IMG/VR virus record: IMGVR_UViG_3300032323_001402
Location: 1-62,177 of that record
Length of the DNA: 62,177 nucleotides
Direction: 5' to 3' (one strand)
From: a virus
Part shown: positions 14,235 through 26,200 of the stretch, in pieces
Numbering within the stretch: position 1 is the first letter of the stretch
Layout of the letters: each line of letters opens with the position of its first letter
Position numbers and translations under genes: made by a program
Notes under the pieces: generated by a model
What the model saw: the letters and a program-made list of their open reading frames with translations, nothing else
Database searches by the model: none
What the model was told of the DNA's origin: nothing

Positions 14235-17200
14235 ATGGCGAGAAAAGTAATTGATGTAGGTGTAGTCGGTAATGACGGCACCGGTGATAGTATACGTGAT
14301 TCGTTCCGAAAGGTCAACGACAACTTCAGAGAACTCTACAGTTCCTTAGGACTTGGTGAAAAATTAACTTTCATCAATCTAGACGACACTCCTAGTTCAT
14401 ATGTTGGTTTAAATGACTCAACTGGTAACACCCCATTATTAACAATCAACAATACAGAATCCGGAATCGCATTTAAACGCCTAGTATCTGGTACTGGTAT
14501 TGCTCTAGACTTTACCTCTAACAATTCAGAAATAAGAATCATTTCTGAATTTGCAGAAATTTCTGCAGACCCTAGCCCGCAATTAGGTGGAGATCTCAGT
14601 GCGCAAAGCGGAAGCAATCAGTATAGAATCAAAGATCTTACAATACCAGTTACTGCTAACGAAGCTGTAAACAAAGCCTATGCTGATACTAAAATATCCA
14701 AGGCCGGTGTTAATGCTATAGATCCAGCTAGTGGACTAGCCACTACTAATTTTGGTACTATGACCGGTCCGCTAGTATTATCAAGATCGCCAGAGCCGGA
14801 TGATGATATTTTATACAATGGATTGATAGCTGCTACGAAATCATATGTTGATAATGCAGCATTCGGCAGTGTGTCTAATTTGTTTGTGGCTCTCAGTGGT
14901 CAAGATGAAAGACCTGGATTAGCCAGAGAGTTTCAAGGCCGTGCATTGGCCTATGCTTACAGAACCATCGAAGCAGCATGTCGACGAGCAGAAGAATTAG
15001 TACTAGAAGCACGTCAAGAGATCGGCCCTTATAAAAAGGTATTAACCTTCAACGGTCGTGCTGGTGAATGTACACTAACTAGTGTCGCTACATCACCTTC
15101 ATCGGGTGTGGGATTTAGCGGCGCAGTAAAAATGAGTATAGACACTGCGACCCTTCAAAGTGTTGGCACCAATTATTTTCCTGGAGACATATTAGCAGTC
15201 AGCGGCGGAACTATCGCACCGGGCGGCGGAGCCGCAACAATCGAAGTATTGACTACCCTTACCACTCCTGGGGCGATTGCTACCTATAGAATTGTTTCTA
15301 CAGGTGCATACAGTGTGTTACCGGGATCCGTTGGAGTAGCTACAACTATATTAACATCAGCTGCTCCTGTAAGCATAGGAGCCATCGGTACTGGTGCGCA
15401 ATTTAACTTGACCTATAAAGTAAACTCTGTTTCAATTACCAGCGGTGGTACCGGTTACAGTTTAGTATCAGTGAGAATCGCTGGAGGTGGCGGGTCTGGT
15501 GCGTTTGGAACAGCATTTGTTAGTGGTGGTATTGTAACTGGGATCACTATCACAGACCAAGGCAGTGGGTTTATAACTATCCCAACACTGACCGTTGATC
15601 TTCCAAGATTCGCTCTTAGAACAGATGGATTCAGAACTGATTTTACTGGGGATGTACTATCTAGCACTCCAGAAGCTATTCGTGGTCGAGATATCAGAGA
15701 AGGACTATTTTTATACGGAGAAACTTCCGGTGCGTTAGCTCAAATACTAGGCCATAATGGAGAGCTTGACAGCGGAGGCAATGAGTTATTTGATGTTGAC
15801 ATCAAATATGGTGCCTTCCAAGTCGGAGAAGTTATATCTTATGGTGATGTTACTAAAAACATACACATCACTATCAACGTTGAAAGTGGCATCTATGAAG
15901 AAAATTATCCCCTCAAGGTTCCACAAAATTGTTCTATAGTTGGTGATGAATTTAGGCGTTGTATTGTAAGACCTAGAAGCGGTACTAGTTCAAGCCCTTG
16001 GGCTTTTAACAAATTCCGCAGAGATTTAACCATCGACGGATTAACCACCGCAACTAGACTTTATGGTTATCATTATCTGCAGGACAGTTCTCAACCGGTA
16101 TATCCCAAAGTTGATAACAAAGGTGCGTACACATCTGCAGCAGTGCTGATTGATCTAAATAGAGGGTTTTTACAGAATGAAGTTATAGCATGGATTAATT
16201 ATCAGATCGCTAACAACATTGCACCATTCACTCCTGCATTTTCTTATGATAGTGCCGTATGTAAACGAGATGTTGGATTAATACTTGATTCGTTGGTATT
16301 CGACTTAAAATATGGTGAATACAACAGAACTATTTCAGCTGGTTTAAAATATTATCAAAATGCCAGCGGATTACTTGCCATTGGGGCACAACTATCCCAG
16401 ACACTTGCTGCTATCACTAGATTAAACACTTTGATAACTTCTGTGATAGCTAACAGTGTGATCACTGTTAATCAAACGATTATTTCTCAAATTATTGATC
16501 TTGCCTACACCGCAGAAGCAGGTTCTGGTACTGTGATCAATGCATTGATCGCTGCACTCAAAGATGTAATGGATGGCAGCGGCAGCGTAAATTATCCTAA
16601 GGACAATGATCAATTAGATGTATTCTTGTCCAATGACGCTGTACGTTGGCAGGCTATCACAGCGCAGGGTCACGGTGGTTTCATGTTAACTCTTGATCCT
16701 ACAGGACAAATCCTAGCAAAATCTCCATATGCTCAAGAATGCGCATCGTTCTCTAAGAGTATTGACGCTCAGACATTTGCCGGAGGTATGTTTGTTGATG
16801 GGTTCGTAGGTAACCTACAATGGAAACATACTAGTACAATAACTGGCGCAGGTATTATCACAGGTACTAGAATATCTGTTAGTGGATTAGATCGATTCCC
16901 ACAACTGCCAGCCAGCTTCTTGGTAGATGACACAGTTTACAGAGTAAACTACGTTCGAGACTACGTGTATTCAACCACAGGCAGCACAGCTACATTTGTG
17001 CTAGATGAAACTAATGCATTCTTAAGAACTGCTGGCGCTCAGACCTGTACTATCAGTACAGCGACTCCCGCTGTAATCACAAGGGTCGATCATAGACTAC
17101 AGGCTGGTGCTATTGTAACATTCTCCAGCACAGGTACTTTACCCACAGGAATTATAGCTGATACTGAATACTATGTGTTGGCTGATGGATTAACCAATAA

Positions 17201-20200
17201 CACATTTAAGATCACAGCAACGTTTGGTTCCACTACTGCTGTAAACACAACTGCAGGTGGTAGTGGCACAATCAGCTTTCAAAGAACCTACGAATTATTA
17301 ATGCCTGGTAATAGATCAATGCTAGGTAATGACTACACACAGATCAACGACATGGGCTATGGTATTTTAGCTACCAATGGCGGATTAGTTGAAGCTGTGT
17401 CAGTATTCACTTACTATTGCTATATTTCATATTATTCATTGAACGGCGCCCAGATACGATCAATCGCGGGATCTAGTGCGCATGGAGTCTATGCTTTAGT
17501 AGCAGAAGGAGCAGATCCTTTAGAAATTCCAACTCCTACAGATATATTTGAAGACTTTTCACAAAAAATAAAATGTTATTTCCCAAGTGGTTCATTTGCA
17601 AATACCTCAGGCGGATTAGTTATCTTTGTTAATGGGTATGATTATATTCCGCTAGGAAACAGTGAATTAGAAATTGAACATACAATCTTAGGTGCGCCGG
17701 TATTATATCGATATCCTGTTACTGGGGTAACTCAGTCGGACACATATCCCGCTGGAGTAGTCCGACTTAACCTTACTGCAGGTGTCGGAGCAACCAGTGC
17801 TGGGTTAGCTGCTGTAGTTGCTAACGGCACCGTTATGACAATACGTAATAACGGAATAGTAATTCTAACTAACGATCTTGTGGAAGTTGCTGTAAGACCA
17901 TCGACTGGTTTAAAATTACGTGAAACTGCAAACACTGTTTATCGTGTGTTACAATTCAGTTCATATGAAGATGCAAATGGCCCATATGAAGTTAGTATAA
18001 CTAATGCTAGCCCTGCAGTACTAAAAGTACTAGCAACGGTTACAACTATTGCTACAAACGTCTGCACTACATCTCAGAATCATAAACTAAGAATCGGTGA
18101 TCAATTTATACCAACTTCTACAGCTAATAATTTTGTCAGCGGTACTCCTTACTATGTGATCAGTGTTCCCGAATATAATCAGTTCACTGTTTCAACCTCT
18201 CCAGGAGGTTCGACTTTTGCACTAGTTAATGGTACTGGATTGACTATTAAAGGTGCTAAGACGCATAAACTATTAGAGAACTATACTCTAGAATTTACTA
18301 CAACAGGTACATTACCAACAGGTATTGCAACTGCTACCACATACTATGTAATCAGCAGTGGTCTTACTAACACTGAATTTCAGCTGTCACTAACTAAAAA
18401 TGGTGCTGCTATTAATACCAGCACTGCCGGATCCGGAGTTCATAGCTATGCGATGAGAGGGTTAACTAAAACCAACCTCAGAGAAAACTATGATTATATC
18501 GATCTAACACTATGGCAACCTGGCGAATTTATCAGTTCGGCACCTACAGGCACTGAGGTCAGTGGTATAACTGTAGCATCACCTGCAGTGATCAGCACAA
18601 CATCAGCACACGGATTTAGTGCAGGTGATGTGGTCAAATTCACTACATCGACAGAAGGTGTGTTGTTGCCAACTGGATTAAGTAAGAGTCTCCATTATCA
18701 TGTGTTGGCTGCAGGATTAGGTGCAAACGATTTCCGAGTTAGTCTTGTTCCGGGTGGTACAGCAGTTGATACCACTGGTGGTTCATTTACAAATGCTAGA
18801 GTAGGTAAAGTTACCGGACGAGCAGGCGATCTATCATTCGCTGTGGTACCAGTTGGCGGCTCATCAATTTCAAGAGTAAACACTAGTAAATTCGTGTTCA
18901 AAGGTGAAGAGTATATTATCTCCTTGTATGAACCAACCAGTGTAACTTTAGCGAATTATGCCAGAGTAACATTGAGTCGTCCTTTGGTTGACAGCCTTAT
19001 AAGCTATGAGGCTGTGACCACTGTTAAATCTGCGGTTCCGCCGAGATCCAACGGGGCTTTAGGTACATTAACTATTCGTATTGCACTGACTCGTGTCACA
19101 GGACACGACTTATTGGAAATTGGTACTGGGTCTTATGCTGATACTAATTATCCTAGTGAAATTTTTGGAGCTTCGGTAAATCCTCTAGATGAGGATTCAG
19201 AAACACAAGAACGAGATGTAGGTCGTGTATTCTATGTAACCACTGACCAATATGGTAATTTTAAAGTAGGTCCTTATTTTAAAGTGGACCAAGGTACTGG
19301 TACAGTAACATTCTCATCCAGCATTGCCCTAAGTAATCTAGACGGTATTGGATTTAAACGAGGGGTGACTGTTTCAGAGTTTTCAGTTGAATCTTCAATG
19401 TCTGAACAAAGAACCGACACTGTACCAACTGAAAATGCAGTTGCTATTCATGTTCAACGCAGATTAGGTACTCTTGCAGACGGTAGTGCAGTTGACGCCA
19501 CAAATTTAATTCCTCAGATTAGTGGTGGATTCATGGCACTCAGCGGCTTGTTAGGCATGAAGGGTTCTATGAACCTTAATTTTAATAAAATAGTAAATCT
19601 TGCTAATCCTACTAGCGCACAGGATGCAGTAAATCTTCGTAGTCTAACATTTGCTAACTTCCAGAATACCACCATTACTGCACCGCAATCTGCAGACATA
19701 TTGACATTCACTGGTGCGGGTAATTTTGCTCAGAACTCCACTGTAATAGGGGATATCAGTCTAAGCATAGATAGTACTGCTAATACCGTGGATGCACAGA
19801 TTAATCCTAATGTTATCATCGATGCTGATGTTAATGCAAATGCAGCCATTGATCATGCAAAATTAAATCTTGACAATGCTTACCTTACATCGGCATCCAG
19901 CATCACTGGAGTCACTGCCTCAGGTAGCGGATCAGTGGCTACATTAACATTCGCTGGTACAATTTCTCCTGCTCCGTTCTCAGCAGGTCAGAGAGTTGTA
20001 GTTACAGGAATGAGTGTGATCGGATACAACGGCACATACACTGTTGTGTCTTGTAACACTACCACACTAACTTATAATTCAACAACAACCGGTTCTGCCA
20101 CAGGTGGTATTATAAGACCACTCAAAGGTATCGCAAGTTTTAACAGCAGCGAATTTAATGCAGACAATGGATGGATTAGTTTAAAAACCAACGGTGCTGC

Positions 20201-21194
20201 AATCACTTCTCTACAACAGATCGGATCGTTAACTGTGTTAGGTAATAGTACATTAGGTACTGCAAACGTTACACAGGTACCTTTCAGTACAGTGGTAGAC
20301 AGTGGTGCTGGTATTAAAAAATCTCAATATTCATCTACAGGATTCCTACGTAGAACCAGCGGTATAAGTTTGACATCAGATGCCGACTATGCCGTGGTAG
20401 AAGCTGCTGCAGGATCTGCAGCTAGTCCAGAGGCCAGCAAACTAGTTATTAGAGATAGCAATGGTGACTTTGGTGCTAGAAACGTCGATATCAGCCAATT
20501 GAAACTTGACAACCAAGTAGGCATTGACACAGCTACTACTGGTACTGGTGGATATATCCGTTACTACGGTTATAACACCAACGGCGGTATATTAATATCG
20601 AATGGGTCATTAGCAGCAGACAAATCTACTGGCTACTGGAATGACGTACACAATTTTAAAACACAGAATGGTGCAGCTGATGCTCCAATCACTGCTTCTA
20701 GTATACAGGTACAGCTTCTCACTACAGGTGGAAATGGAGTATCAGGACAAATCACTGGACGTTGGGAATTAACTAGTGCAGCAGGTGTTGACTCGAGATT
20801 ACAAGCAACTTACTCAGCCGACTTAGCGGAAAACTACGAAGGCGACAAGGATTATGAAGTAGGTACAGTGTTAGTATTTGGTGGCGACAAAGAAGTCACA
20901 ACTACCAACATGAAAAATGATACAAGAGTAGCTGGAGTCGTATCTAATACTGCTGCTTTTGCTATGTATGAAGCATGTCCAGGATTAAAGAATCTAGTTG
21001 CACTACAAGGTCGTGTACCATGTAAGGTAGTAGGTAAAATTAAAAAAGGAGACATCTTGGTAACATCAGGAATTCCAGGAGTGGCCATGGCTGCAGTAGG
21101 CGATGTTAAAGTCGGTACTGTGGTAGGTAAAGCTCTAAAAGATTATGACAGTGACCATATTGGTACACTTGAAATTGCAGTGGGGAGAACATAA
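14235..21194 (+). CDS. Giant tail fibre / adhesin (2319 aa)
   Basis: The largest protein here. It starts with the short module shared by neighbouring fibre genes (VGNDGTGDSIRDSFRKVNDNFRELY). A Gly/Ser/Thr-rich beta region follows, then a pectin-lyase-like stretch (INVESGIYEENYPLKVPQN, ~residues 545-560). At least three copies of a ~70-residue module reading LPTGI...YYV...GLTNN.F appear at roughly 937-1015, 1343-1405 and 1447-1521. The C-terminus (ADLAENYEGDKDYEVGTVLV...GRVPCKVVGKIKKGDILVTS) is a common phage-fibre end domain. A virion surface receptor-binding protein by architecture; receptor unknown. The next gene overlaps its stop by one base. Confidence 0.85.
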   Translation: MARKVIDVGVVGNDGTGDSIRDSFRKVNDNFRELYSSLGLGEKLTFINLDDTPSSYVGLNDSTGNTPLLTINNTESGIAFKRLVSGTGIALDFTSNNSEIRIISEFAEISADPSPQLGGDLSAQSGSNQYRIKDLTIPVTANEAVNKAYADTKISKAGVNAIDPASGLATTNFGTMTGPLVLSRSPEPDDDILYNGLIAATKSYVDNAAFGSVSNLFVALSGQDERPGLAREFQGRALAYAYRTIEAACRRAEELVLEARQEIGPYKKVLTFNGRAGECTLTSVATSPSSGVGFSGAVKMSIDTATLQSVGTNYFPGDILAVSGGTIAPGGGAATIEVLTTLTTPGAIATYRIVSTGAYSVLPGSVGVATTILTSAAPVSIGAIGTGAQFNLTYKVNSVSITSGGTGYSLVSVRIAGGGGSGAFGTAFVSGGIVTGITITDQGSGFITIPTLTVDLPRFALRTDGFRTDFTGDVLSSTPEAIRGRDIREGLFLYGETSGALAQILGHNGELDSGGNELFDVDIKYGAFQVGEVISYGDVTKNIHITINVESGIYEENYPLKVPQNCSIVGDEFRRCIVRPRSGTSSSPWAFNKFRRDLTIDGLTTATRLYGYHYLQDSSQPVYPKVDNKGAYTSAAVLIDLNRGFLQNEVIAWINYQIANNIAPFTPAFSYDSAVCKRDVGLILDSLVFDLKYGEYNRTISAGLKYYQNASGLLAIGAQLSQTLAAITRLNTLITSVIANSVITVNQTIISQIIDLAYTAEAGSGTVINALIAALKDVMDGSGSVNYPKDNDQLDVFLSNDAVRWQAITAQGHGGFMLTLDPTGQILAKSPYAQECASFSKSIDAQTFAGGMFVDGFVGNLQWKHTSTITGAGIITGTRISVSGLDRFPQLPASFLVDDTVYRVNYVRDYVYSTTGSTATFVLDETNAFLRTAGAQTCTISTATPAVITRVDHRLQAGAIVTFSSTGTLPTGIIADTEYYVLADGLTNNTFKITATFGSTTAVNTTAGGSGTISFQRTYELLMPGNRSMLGNDYTQINDMGYGILATNGGLVEAVSVFTYYCYISYYSLNGAQIRSIAGSSAHGVYALVAEGADPLEIPTPTDIFEDFSQKIKCYFPSGSFANTSGGLVIFVNGYDYIPLGNSELEIEHTILGAPVLYRYPVTGVTQSDTYPAGVVRLNLTAGVGATSAGLAAVVANGTVMTIRNNGIVILTNDLVEVAVRPSTGLKLRETANTVYRVLQFSSYEDANGPYEVSITNASPAVLKVLATVTTIATNVCTTSQNHKLRIGDQFIPTSTANNFVSGTPYYVISVPEYNQFTVSTSPGGSTFALVNGTGLTIKGAKTHKLLENYTLEFTTTGTLPTGIATATTYYVISSGLTNTEFQLSLTKNGAAINTSTAGSGVHSYAMRGLTKTNLRENYDYIDLTLWQPGEFISSAPTGTEVSGITVASPAVISTTSAHGFSAGDVVKFTTSTEGVLLPTGLSKSLHYHVLAAGLGANDFRVSLVPGGTAVDTTGGSFTNARVGKVTGRAGDLSFAVVPVGGSSISRVNTSKFVFKGEEYIISLYEPTSVTLANYARVTLSRPLVDSLISYEAVTTVKSAVPPRSNGALGTLTIRIALTRVTGHDLLEIGTGSYADTNYPSEIFGASVNPLDEDSETQERDVGRVFYVTTDQYGNFKVGPYFKVDQGTGTVTFSSSIALSNLDGIGFKRGVTVSEFSVESSMSEQRTDTVPTENAVAIHVQRRLGTLADGSAVDATNLIPQISGGFMALSGLLGMKGSMNLNFNKIVNLANPTSAQDAVNLRSLTFANFQNTTITAPQSADILTFTGAGNFAQNSTVIGDISLSIDSTANTVDAQINPNVIIDADVNANAAIDHAKLNLDNAYLTSASSITGVTASGSGSVATLTFAGTISPAPFSAGQRVVVTGMSVIGYNGTYTVVSCNTTTLTYNSTTTGSATGGIIRPLKGIASFNSSEFNADNGWISLKTNGAAITSLQQIGSLTVLGNSTLGTANVTQVPFSTVVDSGAGIKKSQYSSTGFLRRTSGISLTSDADYAVVEAAAGSAASPEASKLVIRDSNGDFGARNVDISQLKLDNQVGIDTATTGTGGYIRYYGYNTNGGILISNGSLAADKSTGYWNDVHNFKTQNGAADAPITASSIQVQLLTTGGNGVSGQITGRWELTSAAGVDSRLQATYSADLAENYEGDKDYEVGTVLVFGGDKEVTTTNMKNDTRVAGVVSNTAAFAMYEACPGLKNLVALQGRVPCKVVGKIKKGDILVTSGIPGVAMAAVGDVKVGTVVGKALKDYDSDHIGTLEIAVGRT

Positions 21195-23236
21195 TGCCAT
21201 TTAATAATAATATAACTCCAGGTGCTCCACCGCTAAGATGGGATCGAGTACTAGAAGCATTCACCAAAGTCAATGAAAATTTTGACAGTCTCGTAGCAAC
21301 GGTTGGTGATGGATCAGGACTGACTCCAATAGACTTTGGCACATTAGATACCAATGTGTCACCGGCAACAGACAACACATACAGTCTTGGTACACTCGGA
21401 ACCAATAGATGGAAATCAGTGTTCCTAGCAGAGTATCAAGATAATCCAGGGGATCAAGCAAATGGTGTGTATATTGGATCAGCTCAGATCAGAGGTCGTG
21501 CTTCAACTATCGAACTACCGTTAAATTCAACTGTGGTCGGAGTACCGATCAAGGAACCATTCTTTAATAGTATCCAAGTCGACAACGATCTTAGAATTGA
21601 AGCGAATACTGCGGCGGCACCGTGGGGAGAAACTGTTAATTTAAATTCAGGCACTGCTATGCAATTAGTGGTAAGCTCGGGTGCAGATTCAATTACTTTC
21701 AATAATACTGGTGTTACTAGCCTTGCAGGTACTGCAGGTCAGATCGCCGTTAGCACAGCTACAGGAAATATCACCTTAACTAACTTAGGTGTACTATCAT
21801 TAACCAGCACAACTGCACTGCCTAGTGGTAGAACTGAAGGTGCTGGTATTAGCATCAATGCATCAACAGGCAGTGGAATCAAAGTCACTAACACTGGAGT
21901 GTTAAGTATTGTTGCAGGTTCTGCAGCATTAACTGTGAGTACTGACGCAGCCACAGGTATTGTTACTGTGACCAATGCTGCTCCAGCTGGTAATACATTT
22001 GGTTCTATTATTGTAGCTGGTGATACATCATTTCCTATTGTGGCTAACAGTCCAGGTGCTAACTTTAAAGTTAACGGCGGTGAAGGCATTGCCCTAACCA
22101 AAGACACTACCACAGACACATTAACTATCGCAGTTAATCCAGTATTCGATCTTAGAGGATCAGTGTTTGGAGATGACAGCACTGTTATGGTTAATGCCAT
22201 CGATCGAGTGATAACAGCGGCTGGTGGCTTTATTGGTGACCTCAAAGGTTCAGTGTTTGGTGACGATTCAACTAAAATTATTGACGCTGTAGAAAACAAA
22301 GTCTATGGCGGAATATTTGCAACAACATTAAGAACAGAAGAATCTAAAATTGCATTAGGTCAAGGTGCAGGAAGCGACGGACTGCAAGGTTTAGAATCTG
22401 TTGCCATTGGCTTTACAGCAGGTGGATTTACTCAAGGAGACTACGCTGTTGCTATTGGTTCTGGTGCAGGTAATATCGGACAAGGGAATCGTGCTGTTGC
22501 TATCGGAGCCACCGCAGGTGTAGATCAAGGAGATTACGCTATTTCTATAGGCAATGGAGCAGGGTATCCGTCAGCTGTTTCGGGATCCATTGCAATTAAC
22601 GCATCTGGATTTACACTAGATGCACCGGCGGCTGGTTTTTATGTAAATCCGATACGTTCAACTGCCAACGGTAGACCATTGATGTATGATACATCAACTA
22701 AGGAATTGTTTTCTAGCAACGTACTAGAATTTTTTGGTAGTAGGATTTCAACCAGCGATTCGTCTGGTATAACCATAGATGTACAAACAACATTCAACAC
22801 TGATGTTAGAATAGAAAACGATATTCAACTTTCAAACGTTGACGCTAGCATCAGAGGAACAAACAAAATTAAATTTGTTCCTAGTAATGCAGACGAATTA
22901 TCATATAATGTTAGACTAGATGTTTATAGCGAAAGCACCATTGATCCAAGATTAGCCTTAGATACTCCAGACGGAGTTGATCTAACGCTATCATCGGGAC
23001 TAGCAGGAATTTTAATATCTAAAATTTATGGCCGTGTGAATTTAGCAGCTGGTAATAATGCGTTTATTGTTAAAGAAAATGGATCTTGGTCAATGACGCC
23101 CTTATCAGCAGCACCGGGATCTCCTACAGTTGGACTTTACATTGCAGACTGTACTAACTGGGATCCTGCATCAAAAGCCAATGGCAGACCATACCCTGTG
23201 TGGTATGATGGTACAAGTTTTAATGCGTTATACTAA
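21194..23236 (+). CDS. Tail fibre with YadA-like head repeats
   Basis: 680 residues. The N-terminus carries a weak version of the shared module (WDRVLEAFTKVNENFDSL). The middle has fibre-like repeats including GSVFGDDSTVMVNAID and GSVFGDDSTKIIDAVE. Residues ~395-465 contain repeated AVAIGxxAG units (for example QGNRAVAIGATAG), the beta-roll repeat of YadA/Hep-Hag trimeric adhesins. The C-terminus is a short beta domain ending near VWYDGTSF. Expected to be trimeric and on the virion surface. Start ATG at 21194 overlaps the previous stop (TAATG). Confidence 0.82.
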   Translation: MPFNNNITPGAPPLRWDRVLEAFTKVNENFDSLVATVGDGSGLTPIDFGTLDTNVSPATDNTYSLGTLGTNRWKSVFLAEYQDNPGDQANGVYIGSAQIRGRASTIELPLNSTVVGVPIKEPFFNSIQVDNDLRIEANTAAAPWGETVNLNSGTAMQLVVSSGADSITFNNTGVTSLAGTAGQIAVSTATGNITLTNLGVLSLTSTTALPSGRTEGAGISINASTGSGIKVTNTGVLSIVAGSAALTVSTDAATGIVTVTNAAPAGNTFGSIIVAGDTSFPIVANSPGANFKVNGGEGIALTKDTTTDTLTIAVNPVFDLRGSVFGDDSTVMVNAIDRVITAAGGFIGDLKGSVFGDDSTKIIDAVENKVYGGIFATTLRTEESKIALGQGAGSDGLQGLESVAIGFTAGGFTQGDYAVAIGSGAGNIGQGNRAVAIGATAGVDQGDYAISIGNGAGYPSAVSGSIAINASGFTLDAPAAGFYVNPIRSTANGRPLMYDTSTKELFSSNVLEFFGSRISTSDSSGITIDVQTTFNTDVRIENDIQLSNVDASIRGTNKIKFVPSNADELSYNVRLDVYSESTIDPRLALDTPDGVDLTLSSGLAGILISKIYGRVNLAAGNNAFIVKENGSWSMTPLSAAPGSPTVGLYIADCTNWDPASKANGRPYPVWYDGTSFNALY

Positions 23237-23249
23237 TTGGAGCGAATAA

Positions 23250-26200
23250 ATGGCAAAACAAAATATTAACGTAGGTACCACAGCTAACGATAAGAAAGGT
23301 GATAGCCTACGTGCTGCGTTCCAAAAAGTAAATGCTAACTTCACTGAATTATATACAGCATTAGGTTTAACTGATGTCACGTTAAACTTAGGTGCGTTTA
23401 CATTTACCGGTAGTACAATGAGTACTGATGACAGTACTGCTATTGTTATCGATAAACCAATTACAGTAAACGGTGAGATTACAGTAGACGGGGATATTAC
23501 TCCTAAAACCAATCTAGGTGCAAGTCTCGGTACTCCAACTAAACAATTCAAAAGTTTATATGTAAGTACCAACACTGTGTTCTTAGGTGGCGTTCCTTTA
23601 AGTTTAGAAGCTGGAACCAACGAACTCACGATTAATAATGTTCCTATTAGCCAAACCATAAACTATACAGACATCCCTAATGCTCCAAAAGATCTTTCAG
23701 ACTTAACTGACAATGATGGATCGCTAGGTGGTGGGGTTACCAGTTACAACGATCTAACTAACAAGCCAACTCTATTCAGTGGCAGCTATAATGATCTAAC
23801 CGATAAACCTAATCTTGCAGGCACATATCAGTTTAGTGTGGCCGCAGATGATTCCACACAGAGATTAGTATCCACTGACGAAGTTATTAAATTCATAGGT
23901 GCAGGTGGTATTACTACTGCCAGTGATGCAGAAGGCAATATTACTATTACTGGATCAGCTGGCAGTGTATCCAGTTTGGTCAACGGTGCCTACACAGCAA
24001 GCCTTGGTAATACTGGTGCATTGACATTACCAGCAGGCGGAATTATTTCAGAAGGCGGTGGACTCACTGGTGCTATCAAACTCAGACCCGCAGGTGGTGC
24101 CAACGCTAACCAAGCATTGTTGATTTATCCCACAGCCGGTGGAGACGGTGATCATATACACTTGACCGCAGGTGGCGGATCTACTGAACTATATCTAGGC
24201 AATGACAGCCGCTATGTCAAGTTGGTCAATGACGGCGACATAGCAGTACTGGCCAATAATGGTGCTGCAAACAGAGTGTACAATTGGGTTGGTCAAGGTG
24301 GATGGAATCAAGGCTCCTACACTGCCGTGGCCACAACTGGTGGCACAGGTACAGGCTTGACAGTGAATGTTGCCGCAGGTGGTGCTGGATACATCAATAT
24401 TACAGCCATTACTATAAACAATCCTGGTACAGGATACACAGCTGGCGATGTTATAACTATCAACAATGAGAACAATCTTCCTGGCACATTCCAGATAGGA
24501 ATTGCCGCAAACAATTGGACCTTTGGTACAGATGGCACTTTGGCCAGCAACGAATTCAAAATAAAAACTCTAAACGGTATACCAAACAGTATTAATACCC
24601 CCTCGATTACTGATACCCAATTCTGGGACCTCAATTACGGTACCGGTCTAGCCACAACAGGTGGCTCAGGCACTGGACTGACTGTGAATGTCAGTGATGG
24701 TGGAAGTGGATATGCCAGTATAACTATAAACACATCTGGCACAGGATACTCACCGGGTGATGTTATAACTGTGACAAATGGTCCATTTAATGGAGCCCCA
24801 ATTGCATCAAGTGCGACATTCACCATTGGCATCTCAGGAACTCACAATTGGACTTTTAACAAGGATGGCAATATAGCACCACCAGTCGGAAGTGGCTTTC
24901 GATTAGTTAATGGAACTAATCAATCAAGAGCAATACTGACTGAGGACCAAATTCTTTCACAGGTATCGGATCGCCTAACTCGTAATTTTTCAGATGCAAG
25001 CAACAACGAAGATTTTATTTCAGCAACCAGTAACGGAAGCAATCAAATTACTTTTGTTGGACTTGATACGCCTACGAAAAAGTTTCTTCAATCAACATTG
25101 AACAATTACGGTGTCAGCACCATCACCGTGAGATTAAACGGTGCCGGGCCAGAATACGGATACAGCAGTTTCAACGGCACTGATCAGATCGGCCTAGCTG
25201 GGGCAGGGGGAGATCCAATTGCTCCGGCAGGTGCAGTGACTTCCATACGATTCAGTTACACGCAGGCTAGTAAAATAGACATAGATCCAGATACTGGCTT
25301 ACTAGAAATTCGAAGTGCTCCTGGCATAGATATAAACATAATGGCCGGCGATGACATTCGAATGCAGGCCACTGAAGCATTACGATTGAGATCAGAATAT
25401 GATAATGTGACCATTACTACCAACTATCAAGTTGTCGGTGCTACTGAATACACTTGGACCTTTGGCACAGGTGGTGAGTTGAACTTGCCTAACGGTGCGG
25501 TATTGAGAAACACTCTCGGTAATGCTATAGCATTTGGACAAGGTGCTGGACTAAATTCACAAGGTGCTGAAGCAGTAGCCATTGGTATAAATGCTGGTTA
25601 TGACTTCCAAGGTGCTAACGCAGTGGCCATTGGCGTCTTTGCTGGCGAGACATCTCAAGGTGCCAACGCCATAGCAATTGGTAATCGAGCCGGCTTCGTT
25701 AATCAAGCCGCCAACTCAATCATTATAAATGCAACTGGTGCAACATTAGATCAAACCACTGCCAACACATTCACAGTGGCACCAATTAGAAATATCAGTG
25801 CTACTAGTGGAGTATTACAATACAACGCCAGTACCAAAGAAGTTTCATACAGCAATAGTGTCACTGCCGAAACTTTCAACACTGATCAGATCACTGTGGT
25901 GGGCAATAGAATCAGCACAACGGTCACAAACGCCAACCTTGAACTAGAATGCAATGGTACTGGTAGTGTTGTAGTTAACGGCGGCAAATTAATTCTAAAC
26001 ACTGGTGGTAATGCTTATGTTGAGTCAGTTGATTACGGACTCAATAGTGCCAACAGTGCAGTAAATATCTTTGGCGGTCCTTACCAGAAAATTAACCTAC
26101 GAGCTGGTTTTGGTACTGAGGCAACTTGGACATTAGCTACAGATGGTAGAACAACATTCCCTAACGGAACTGTGCCGGCTCGCAGTTATGGTGCTGCCGG

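Noticed and set aside
21739-22299. 186-codon minus-strand open frame inside the YadA-like fibre gene
   Set aside because: Antisense to a Gly/Ala/Thr-rich coding repeat region, where stop codons are rare in the opposite strand. Composition is Val/Pro/Leu-rich without domain signs, and there is no ribosome site.
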